Under the pieces are notes generated by a model. That model worked only from the letters and a program-made list of their open reading frames with translations, was not told where the DNA came from and made no database searches. Source: Fragum whitleyi (taxonomy: Eukaryota > Mollusca > Bivalvia > Cardiida > Cardiidae). From it: 64,000 bases of DNA. Location: assembly GCA_948146395.1 (NCBI GenBank), contig OX411548.1, forward strand, positions 58,733,020 to 58,797,019. The letters are read 5' to 3'. Made by a program: the position numbers and the translations under genes. Each line of letters begins with the position of its first letter. Position 1 is the first letter of the stretch. Positions 54,618-64,000 of this stretch are shown here, one piece after another.

Positions 54618-55640
54618 GTGTTTGAACATTTTTATGACGCGACAGCCCTTGGTATACATGATATTAGCCCAATTAAATATTTCAAGAAGAATTCCGAGGA
54701 ACTTGTCCCAAAGGTAATTCTTTACAATAGTTTTAGAGAATAAGATCTTTTTGATATTTCACCTCTGGAGACCCATTTTCTGGTGAAATAAAAAGCCGTA
54801 TCGCCCATGTTTTCAACCCGATAAGATTTTAACGAAGAAATCTGGACGAGCATATCCCAAGGATCATTCTGGTGAAGTTCCGTTGAATTCTGACGACTAT
54901 TTGTTGGGAGGGAGATTTTTTTCTTTAATGCTTTTCGGTGGTTTATCGAGAAAAAACGGTAGATTATCACTTGATAATCTCACCGCAAAAGCAGTGACAT
55001 TATCAAAAACTTAAACCCTGCTTTGGTGCATTTCATCCTATCTGACGTCATCTATGCGGGGCGAATTAAGTGACGTCACAATGAACGTTGCATAGCAATC
55101 ACGCGCAAAATGACGCGCTTTACGAAAATATGTCCTAGAAATGTCACATTCGTGAACAACAAAAGCTATATTTTCACTCGTGGCTCTGCCACTCGTGAAA
55201 ATATAGCTTTTGTTGTCACTCAATGAAATATAAATCGATCTTACACTGAAACAAACGATTATCCTCTATATATTTCACTTTTTTGGGCCCATTCTGGTGA
55301 CATTTAAGTCCGTAGCGCCAATGTTGTCAACCCGATCGGAATTCTACGAAGGTATCTGAAAGAACATGTTCTGAGGACCATATCTGTAAAGGTTTGTTTA
55401 AATACTGACCAGAAATTTCAGAGAAGAAGATTTTTTTATATTTCACCATTGGGGGCCCATTTTGGTGACAAGTCAGCCCGTAGCGTGCATGTTATCAATC
55501 CTATCAGAGGAAATTTAAGAGAGCATGTCCCAAGGAAAATTTCTGTGAAATTTTGTGATATTCTGCCCGGTAGTTTAAAGATGTTTAAATGAAAAGTCTA
55601 CGCACAGACTAACGACGGACGACCCGCTACGACATAAGGT
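54140..55640 (+). repeat. Tandem repeat array, about 160-bp period, with GGAC-like end
   Basis: Units carry ATCTGAAAGAGCATGTCCCA, AGGATCATTTCTGTGAAGTT, TTTTTTATATTTCACC and GGGCCCATTTTGGTGAC, marked near 54175, 54338, 54506, 54687, 54839, 55352 and 55510. The end reads CTAACGACGGACGACCCGCT ... GACTTAGTCTAGCGGAGCTA, a common bivalve repeat terminus. It is interrupted at roughly 54925-55255. Confidence 0.75.
54925..55255. mobile_element. Insert with a near-perfect 32-bp hairpin inside the array
   Basis: The period break from 54839 to 55352 exceeds one unit by about 350 bp. The insert contains a hairpin (55152-55219) with arms ACAACAAAAGCTATATTTTC and its mirror, plus CTGACGTCATCTATGCGGGG and AAAATGACGCGCTTTACG, the latter similar to about 2985-3000. 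Boundaries are estimated. Confidence 0.5.
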
Positions 55641-56000
55641 CCGCTGGACTTAGTCTAGCGGAGCTAAAAACATACAATAGAGAAATCGAATTGTGTGTTT
55701 TCAATGTGTGTGTGTATTATCACATTATGTTTCAAGAAGAATTCGATTGGTACTAGAAAGAACCGTATCAGAGTAATACGAGGTTTATGTTTTCTTAGCA
55801 AAAAGAACGGACATAATAACTGTATTTTCCTTTTTTTCTACTTTTTTACTCTTAATGTATTTATTATAATTTTGGTATGTAGAAATATTTGATTTGTTTA
55901 AATAATATCCAAATATGAATTTATCGTTAAATCGAGTATTGAAAGGGTTTGTATAAACAGAACAAGACAAATCGTTTGTACAAAGGATCTTTTTGTTGAA
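55641..56000. other. AT-rich, no gene
   Basis: Nothing is supported before the GC-richer island that follows. Confidence 0.35.
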
Positions 56001-56172
56001 TACCAAATGTCCCGTCCTCGTTATTGGCGCGATTGAACGTGAAATTATACGGTCCATTGCCGCCGGCTCGCAGACGAATCTCAAACTTCTCCCGTGGCTG
56101 TCATCAGACGACAAAGATTCGGGACCATTTCTCAACCTATCACGTGGTGTAGTCTTGATTAAGCTTTGATTT
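56001..56172. other. GC-richer island, possible exon remnant
   Basis: About 150 bp is distinctly more GC-rich than the surroundings. It is open on the plus strand (frame from 55946, no ATG, containing PWLSSDDKDSGPFLN) and on the minus strand (SLSSDDSHGRSLRFVCEPAA). No domain or clear splice pair was recognised. It could be an exon, a pseudogene or part of a repeat. Confidence 0.2.
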
Positions 56173-58007
56173 ATCTTATAAAACAGTTTATGATGTTGAT
56201 GGCTGCGGCAATAGTCTTTGGATGTATGTTTGACCTATGGTCGGATTCAATTATCCAAGTTTAAATACAAGTAAGTCTTTGATTTTTGTTTCTTCGTCCC
56301 TTTTATACAAAATATCAATAAACATTTGCATGTTCGTTTTTTTTTTGTTTTTTTTTTTTTCACTTTTTGTCCGTTTCCTCCGATCGAATCATTGTAACTT
56401 GATGCTGCAATTTATAATTCATTCTAGAAACAACAGTTTGTTTTGTCATCGCACTATCATCATTTTTTATCATTACCACTATCATCATATTAGAAGATTA
56501 TTATTATTTTATTATTATTGTTATTGAAATACAGATATTATTATAACGATAATTCTTATTGTAATTATTACATCCATACTCATCATTATCATTATTATCT
56601 TCATTTATGCAATAATATGTTCTAAACAAGCTCTCCTTTAAAAATAAGAAATAAACGGAAAGAATTTCCATATTGAGATCGGAGGATTGACTGATTGATT
56701 GGAGCCAGTTACTATTTACATGAACATTAAGATTTGTGCGAATACAGATACTATATATTAAATGAATTAATTGTAAAACAAAAAGATCGGTTTGAAACAT
56801 TTATAGAAAATCTTCAGTTGGAGATTATGATAGATGAAACTTATTATCTCGATTGTGTACGACTTACTGTTTTCACGCAGCAAAAGATACCTAGGCCTGA
56901 ACTTGAAGAGTGGGAAAAATGCAGTGATGGTAATCTTTGCATGATGTACCATTGCATGCAAGTAACTCGGATAAGCTTAAGTTATTAGGTAGTAGGGTAC
57001 CAACCGACGATATTTATCTACAATAGGTTATTTATAAAATCATCAGAATTGGAAAAAAGTAACAGATTTTTCGCCCTTGGAAACCTTCAATACTTTTATC
57101 AATTTCTATTTTCTTTCATCATTTAAGCGTGCTTATAAGATATTTTGAATTTGATGTGACCAGTCACGAAAGAAGGTCCATCAGGAAGGTTTGCATTGCA
57201 TCGATAATGTTTAAACTGTACGGAACAACCAAGGTCGGAATATTTCATTCTTTACTGATTTTTATTATCAAAAGTGGTTATTCTATAGTACTTTGCAATA
57301 TCTTAAAATCTTCAAGACCAATCTTTTTTTAATATTTGGTTAAAAAAGTTTTAAGTTGATTTTTTGGGCGCGACGGGTAAAAAGATAAGCAAAATTGAAA
57401 TAGATTCCCCTTATATTGCATTTACGAAAGTGGAGAGTAGATTTTCCTGATCTCACATTTTGAATAATGAATTTTAATGGTTTACGCTATTTTTCTATTT
57501 TTATTCTACCTATTGTAAGGTATGTGTGTTAAATATAATGATATTAGGAGTGAAAAAGTCATTTACACACCCCCACAAAAGCTACCCAAATCTTCCTTTT
57601 ATCCTCAATCAAAACATGGGTATTGTGAAGCGGCCGGCCATAAAACACTTATGAAAATAAGTCTTAAACATACTGAAAACACATAAATATGTGAAATAAA
57701 TGGAGTACGGCTTACATTTTCTATATTCACTACCTTCAAGTAAGTTATGGTATACACGCAACACAATTATTTTTTTCTAAGATTGATAATAGTTAACACA
57801 TTTTCCTATACTCTCGTATATTTCATTCGAACAATGAAATTAATGATAATTAGTGTGGAAAAGAATTTAAAAGTTAAAGGTTTTTTTTATTTCGTTGGTC
57901 AGTTTAAAACAGTTATCTTCGTAGATTTCGTAAATATTTTTTATTAAATAGTCAAAATTAAACAATCAGATTCTCCTATGACACCATATCTCTAACAAGT
58001 AAATCGA
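56173..58007. other. No confident gene
   Basis: T-runs at 56337-56360 and ATT/ATC-rich low complexity at 56455-56600. An 84-codon open frame at 56734-56988 with a possible acceptor (GCGAATACAG) and donor (CAGTGATG then GTAATC) is the only exon-like stretch. No domain was seen. Confidence 0.3.
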
Positions 58008-58078
58008 AGGATCAGTGCAATACTATTGTAAGTGCCTATTAATATATAGGCACTTACAAAAGTATTGCACTGGCTCCT
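58008..58078. repeat. Palindrome with 26-bp arms
   Basis: CAGTGCAATACTATTGTAAG continuing TGCCTA is mirrored by TAGGCACTTACAAAAGTATT continuing GCACTG around an AT-rich loop. Likely a MITE or MITE end. Confidence 0.65.
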
Positions 58079-59790
58079 CAAAATGTCGTTTTGAAAATAA
58101 GACAATCAATCTCACACGTGTATCTTTTCTTAACTCGTTTCTTTACTAGTGGTTCCGTTAATTTTCGAAAGTTAAAACACTTCAGTTGAATTGACTTTCT
58201 TCATCAGAGTCTACGATATTAATAAAATCTATGAATTATGAATATTAGGTTGTTTTAGAACGAGTAATGCAATCGTTCGCCATGTTCAATCATTTAAGTA
58301 TTACAGAATGTATTTGTCATAAATTGCTAAAATGATCGAACTCTCCGTACATGTTTACAACTTTTTACACAAAACTTCTTTTCTAAAACGGTCAAGTTAA
58401 ATTCATTTAGCGACTGTAATGAAAAAGATTGTGACATTCAAATTCTCCTCTTCTCGCAGTTCTTTCTTGCTTACATGTTTCGAGATTTAATCGACTTAAA
58501 ATATGGTCGAAAGTCACTCTCATTTAGCCCTACATTATATCTACGATAGTTAACCCTTTCAAGTTCAGACCCCGAATTTTACGTCCCTCTGGTTATATAC
58601 TTTAGAATGTACTGCGAAAAAAACGAAAAAAATACTTCTATCAATATTTCTACCACTGGGTATGATTTGGTTTTAAGCTGTATCTAGTTTCCACTGTCGT
58701 CTGAAAACTCTTTCAATTTGGACCAGTCTAAAACTTCGTAGAATGGAAAAAATAAGGTCCGTACATGTTGGTACAAATACATGTATGCTGGATTCAGTTT
58801 GCAGATGTCGTGTGGTATTTTATGGTCTGATGCATTGCAATACTACGAGTACGACAGTAATAAAAAGGAAATCGCTAGTATAACAGGCCAACTATTTTCT
58901 TAAAACATTGCGATCTATGCTTTTTTAAAGAAACAAATCATTTTTTAAGACTTTAAGCAGGGACGCCGCAAGTGCGCGGAGGACACAAATATGACCGAAT
59001 CAAGCAAATCAAAGCAAGCAAAACAGACGATGTTAAATCTGTTTATTGGCCTAAATTTTCTGACCTTGATTCGAGTTTTTATGTGTGTTTATGATAATCA
59101 ATTCATGCAATTCCAAAGTTTCTTTTCCAAAACTACCCAATTCTTAATGCTGATCGAAAAAGTGGATTGAATCAACTTTCAACCGTGCAAGATGTGGCGA
59201 GCGTGTGATCGACACTGTCATAGACCTACTTGTTTGTTTATCGATTTAGACGCAAAGCCTCATATATTATTGTTAGTGTATTTCTGTACAGTTCGGTAAC
59301 TTTCTATGACATAAGTTATTGTTTTCTTCCTTGTCTCAGTTATGAATTTTCAATTAGCGGATGCAATGAATATTCTGTTTGTGATTTCAGTAACTATAGC
59401 AGCGAAAACTGTCCCATAGAAAGGGAAATTATACTTGTTAACGTGTATTTTACTGTATATCAGACATTCAGGTAGTACCACCATGATAAATCTGTCCCGT
59501 GTCGGAGTGTTTAGTATGACGTAGGCTAGCAATGTATCGATTCAATCGAATGTCCAGTTTTTACGTCATTGTAGTGATTTTCATCTGTCGTCGTGACGTC
59601 ATTTATGGGCCAACCCCTTTTGGTCTACCAAAATGAGTATTTGCAAATATTTTCTGAATTAAAGGGCCAATTTTACACGAAACACATGACATTTAGAAAA
59701 CCAAAGAACGCTCGAGCTATTCGTTATATTTCTGTGCACATTCAAAGAGAAAATCCTATCTGAAACGCTACCTATTTTTGTGATCTTCAA
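58079..59790. other. No gene recognised
   Basis: AT-rich sequence. An 81-codon ORF at 59230-59475 is unsupported. Confidence 0.4.
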
Positions 59791-59793
59791 GAT

Positions 59794-59835
59794 AATTTTT
59801 TTTTTTTTTTTTTTTTTTTGGGGGGGGGGGGGGGG
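59794..59835. repeat. Poly-T / poly-G tract
   Basis: A T-run of about 26 followed by a G-run of about 16. It may be error-prone in assembly. Confidence 0.85.
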
Positions 59836-60086
59836 CGACATCAAAAACCATCATTACTATGATTATTTGATTCCAATTTTAGTACAATAAGCTTTTCTAA
59901 AATATTTTAGATTTTTTGTCGAATGTTACTTTTTGACATTAAAAACAGTCTTAAAATAAAAATCACTTAATCACATGTATTACAATGCGTCGGTCCCTTG
60001 ACGACGTCATGACGTCAATTATACGTTATGAAATCCCTCTTTTACGACCAAGATATAAATGTTGGGAAAAACACAGCAAGGCAAGC

Positions 60087-60239
60087 TTAAGGAAGTGGAC
60101 CCGTAATAGTTCCGCAACGTTTTAGAAATAATGAACTTTAATAGTGTTAACCGAGGTTTCCTAATGATACCTCGGTCAACATTGTGAAATTTCATAATTT
60201 CCAAAAGGTTGCGGAATTATTACGGGTCCACTACCTTAA
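60087..60239. mobile_element. 153-bp palindromic MITE bounded by TTAA
   Basis: TTAAGGAAGTGGACCCGTAA at the left mirrors TTACGGGTCCACTACCTTAA at the right; arms of about 70 bp continue inward through TTCCGCAAC and GTTRACCGAGGT. TTAA lies at both extremes, so the target site could be TTAA or TA. It is non-coding. Confidence 0.75.
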
Positions 60240-63200
60240 AACAGTTGAGCCTTTACTGAAGATTTGAATTGAATAAGTATGTTCCATTGCTGATTTCATG
60301 GAAATTTTATATTTTGATAAAGCCTTTGTTAGACAATGTATTTTCATGGACTTCCCTCAACAAAGAGTTTTCGTATCCGTATTCGCTATTGGTCATGACT
60401 TTTGAGTACGGGATCAGTGACGGTAAGGATGAGTATAAGAGTGCAATGAAAAAAGGACATATACGCGGGTGGATAAAAAAAATACGTGGACTTTTACTAT
60501 AACTTTGGAATTTCCTGATGGAAATAAATGAAATTTTGTACACGTCTCAAATCATTTCAAGTTGACAAAATATCAAATCTACAAGAGTCTGCTATGACTT
60601 TGACGTAAAAAATCCAACATTCGATAAACCTGGGTAGGTGCCACCGGCGCAACCCATTTTGTAACGTTACTTCCTAGTGTTACTACCTGTAACCGTTCCC
60701 TCATTTTGGACCAAACACTTCCAAACTTCGCCTATTTACGTTTTGACGTTATGTGTTAGGATATATAAAAATTTAAGCATAATCCATTCGCTTTTTTCTA
60801 ATTCAAAGTCAGTACTCGAAGGGCACGCGTCAATTTTGGAACTTCAAAATGACGGCACCGGCGCAGCCAGAGTCAACCAGACAATAATAAAGCTCTACTG
60901 GACCTATGGAAAACCTTTTCGAAGGGTTAAAATGATAAAATATGCTAAAAGGTCTTCAAATGTAAGCAGATACATTCTTTTTAAATGGTTTAAAAGGTTT
61001 GCTTAAGAATGGAGAGCGTTTCTGAAGGATGACACTTGGAGAATGGAAAACGTCTCCTCGACTTTTGATCTGTGATTGTCACAGAACAACATCAGTTCAG
61101 TATCGTTTGGACACATTACACATATAAGTTCGTTATTTTGGATCAGATGGATATGAAAATAGTACTTATCCAATGGATAGGCAATGCAGAAATCGTGTTT
61201 ATTGTTGAGTTGAGTATTTTGAAAAGTGCTGACTTTCGAGAAGGAACTTATCAATACCGAAGCGTCATATTGACGTCGTTACCGTGCGCCGGTACCGAAT
61301 GACTATATGTTTTAGAATGGTTGCTACAGGTGACCAACTATTCGAATTTAATCCAAATTTACAGGATAAAAAGAAAAATGTCCCAATTAAATAACAATGT
61401 AGTTTTCTCTTCAAAATCTGTGAAATCAAAATTTCTGCAACGCTAGTCTACGTAAGTTTTGATTCGGCCTCGTAAAATCGTTCAAAAAATCACAATGATT
61501 TATTCCTGATAAGATAATGACATATTAGATGTACATGCTCTCCTCTTGGCTTGTTTACTAGGATCTTCTGCAATCCGCGGACCTTGATATGCTTGTAGAT
61601 GTCATGCAACTATAAAAATAAACAATATTTGCATACCTCGTCAAGCCAAGCACGATACTGAAAATCAACAGCCAGCTATTGGAGGGCAAACTTGCATTCA
61701 ATATGAAAGCATCAGAAAGATATTCTATCAATAATAGAGGCTGAACATACGTTAAATACACTGCTGACTAAAGCAAGCAAGTCCCCCCAAAATTTAGCCA
61801 TATAAAATGACACCAGTTTGAGGGTGCTTTCAAAAGCCACAAAAAATGAGGCATTGATTTGTTTTCGATTGGTTTTGGCGGACTTTTCATGTCGTTGTTA
61901 CATTTGCTATATACGGTTTGCAAGCTCGAAATATTAACAAAAACGTGTAGGGACAGGTAAAGCATCTACCAGAAAAAGAACTTATGCAAACAAAGTTTGT
62001 ACAAATATTAGACAGAATAGGACAAAAGATCGCACTGTGGACATTTCACATTGATCAAAGCAGTAAGGTAAATATCACTTAGCAACATTCAAAACACACA
62101 ATGCAAATTTAGAACTCAAATTTCGATTTTATTTATAGTTATTAAATAGGACAGCACTTTTCGATTACCGGTGAAAATTAGCTGTTTTGTTAGCTATTTT
62201 CATTTTATCGTTCATAATAGCATTATAGCATTCATACGAATAATGCACAAAAAGCAGTCCAAAGCTCGTGAATGATTAAAGCGCCTAATGCGTTGTTGTT
62301 GTTGTTGTTGTTTAAGTTCTAAATATTTCACAAATACTTCTGACATCATACTTATTGCTTCCTTTGGGATGAGCTTAAACCAAACTATTCACGGTCCGTG
62401 CTGTCTGACTCTAAGAAGATATACTGGAGAAATTTTGACTACCTCGATTACTAGGTTGCGGCAAGTAATTCTGAAGTCACGGCTCTGTACCTCGTCCACG
62501 CCACGGTGTATTGATGGCCAATACTCTTGATATGGACTCTAGCCTAGTCCTTTAGGCCATAAAATTGCTGTTTTCTAAAAGTGAAAACCACCGCTATCTA
62601 GTACATTGATGCACAAAGATCTTTTTCCTACATAAATTTTAGATTAAAAAAAAACTGAGCGTGTTGCCATCATAAAATTCCTTGATTCCTGGCTATATTA
62701 ACCTAACGTTTATACAAAGACTATCCCATTGAAAGCGTTAACATAGTGAGATGTATTAAATTTCATTTTTCAATGTAAAGTTTGTATAAAGATAGTTCAT
62801 CTTTTTGTATAAATTGTATACATAATTACATGTATAATTCAGTTTTATTCTATTGAAAGGAATGTCGTGACGATTTTCGGTCTATTAATAAGAAAATCGC
62901 TGATATCTTATTACAGAAAACCTATCTTAGATTAGAAAATTTAATGTTTAAGTAGGAGAAACTACTTCGTGTACTAATTTATTTAATGAAATGTCAAAAC
63001 AATAATAGAAATTTTAAAATACTCCAAGAAATATAAATTATTAATGAAAAAGGGAGTGTAATGCATCAGCTAAATCGCAATCTCACATACCACTAGTATG
63101 TATATATATATATATGTTATTAAAGGAGACCAACGTGATTTTAGAAAGTCATATAGGTAAAGCCTTACTCGTGTTTTTTATTTCCGAAGTAATTCCCTAT

Positions 63201-64000
63201 AACTATAAATGATAGGATAATGGTTATTGTAATATATTCATTAGTATTTCAAATGCCCAGTCTGGTTTATAGAACGAATGTTCGACGACCGATGTTGTCT
63301 TGTACTCTGATCCATAATTAAACATTTTATGAACATTTAAAAAAACTTTTTATTGCTTTCACCGATTTGAAAAAAAAATGTTTTGTAAGTATTAATAGAA
63401 ACGTTGCATTACTAATCATTTAACAGAGGTTTGGAGGCAAAACTCTTAACATTATAAAATCTATCAGAGACATTTCTCTATGTACAACAATGTCGGGGAC
63501 GTGAAATCATCAGGATTGAGCGTTCGAGAGCGATTCTATAAGCTTAAGCTTTCGTCGCAATCGAACTAAAATAAATTAGTATAAACTATAAACTAATTAT
63601 AGAGTCAAGCATCGTGATAATCTATTAGACGTATTAAAAATTGCCCTCGGGCTTAGGCAATAGAGAGATAATTTCACCGGATCCAGTGTCCCTGTTTCTC
63701 GAGGACTAAGATGATATTGCTAGCTGAATTACTCCTTTGCTTTATTGTAATACATGGGGATAAGAAATAAACTCATCCAAGCCAAAAATATAGTTATAAG
63801 AAAGTCCGCTCGTATGCGGGAAAAGAATAGTGTTTCTATAATATAATAGTAATAGTTAGATAAAGTAAACCAGTTTAGCTATCTTGGCAAAGTAACTCGT
63901 TGATCGATCTTTTTCGAAAAATATTAAGTATTTAAATGAGAAGGGACTGAAATCTTAAAATGCTCCTTTAAAAAAACTGCTTACATTTTCCATTAAAACC
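60240..64000. other. No gene recognised to the window end
   Basis: AT-rich. A (GTT)n run lies at 62294-62311 and TATATA at 63100-63114. ORFs of 76-109 codons (60677, 61072) have no recognisable domain, initiation or splice context. Confidence 0.4.

Noticed and set aside
60677..61006. 109-aa ORF
   Set aside because: No recognisable domain, low codon plausibility, and no splice or promoter signals.

Overview
The window looks like AT-rich nuclear DNA from a mollusc, probably a bivalve. The basis is the set of repeat types: tracts ending in runs of GGAC beside GGGGGCAT hairpins, tRNA-headed SINEs whose tails read ACGCCGCTTTCAACA on the plus strand, palindromic MITEs, and a jockey/CR1-type LINE. 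Genes are sparse and intron-bearing, and most of the sequence is repeats of different ages. The organism call is inference from repeat style; no rRNA, mitochondrial or other diagnostic marker is present. || Genes. Three coding units are well supported. (1) An apparently complete, single-exon Tctex1-domain (dynein light chain Tctex-type) protein of 189 aa at 7801-8370 (+), with a TATA box at 7740. (2) A sterol desaturase / cholesterol 25-hydroxylase-like membrane di-iron oxidase on the minus strand. Its short first exon (25765-25720) and long second exon (22589-21676) join in phase across a 3.13 kb intron to give 319 aa. (3) An uninterrupted endonuclease/reverse transcriptase ORF (to 40424, +) inside a LINE that is bounded by a perfect 12-bp target-site duplication (36365-36376 and 40912-40923). 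Its ORF is preceded in frame by a hydrophobic leader and a 2A-type ribosome-skipping motif (GDIESNPGP, 37230-37256). A possible fourth gene is represented by an exon at 884-968 and an ORF-bearing terminal exon near 2051-2597. || Layout. 1-5.2 kb: degenerate tandem repeats, a common dispersed repeat and the uncertain fourth gene. 5.2-13.4 kb: SINE copies, three copies of a foldback element, the Tctex1 gene and the first copy of a palindrome-headed dispersed repeat. 13.4-21 kb: mostly featureless AT-rich sequence with diverged repeats and a GATC-rich quasi-palindrome. 21.6-25.8 kb: the hydroxylase gene, with a SINE and a MITE in its intron. 26-36 kb: MITEs, microsatellites, a 178-bp tandem repeat, SINEs and a roughly 280-bp (TGAT)n array grown from a SINE tail. 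36.4-40.9 kb: the LINE. 41-51 kb: sparse, with a SINE carrying a 14-bp TSD, a 239-bp MITE, a second SINE type whose 3' tail matches that LINE, and a 1.62-kb element with 23-bp TIRs. 52-55.6 kb: two tandem-repeat fields (about 120 and 160 bp periods), each interrupted by an inserted palindromic element. 56-64 kb: mostly featureless AT-rich DNA with two palindromic elements. || The genes do not form a pathway; they are ordinary host genes in a repeat-rich neighbourhood. The most interesting biology is mobile-element biology: a 2A-bearing LINE, a SINE that appears to borrow its tail, insertions inside satellite-like arrays, and microsatellite growth from a SINE tail.
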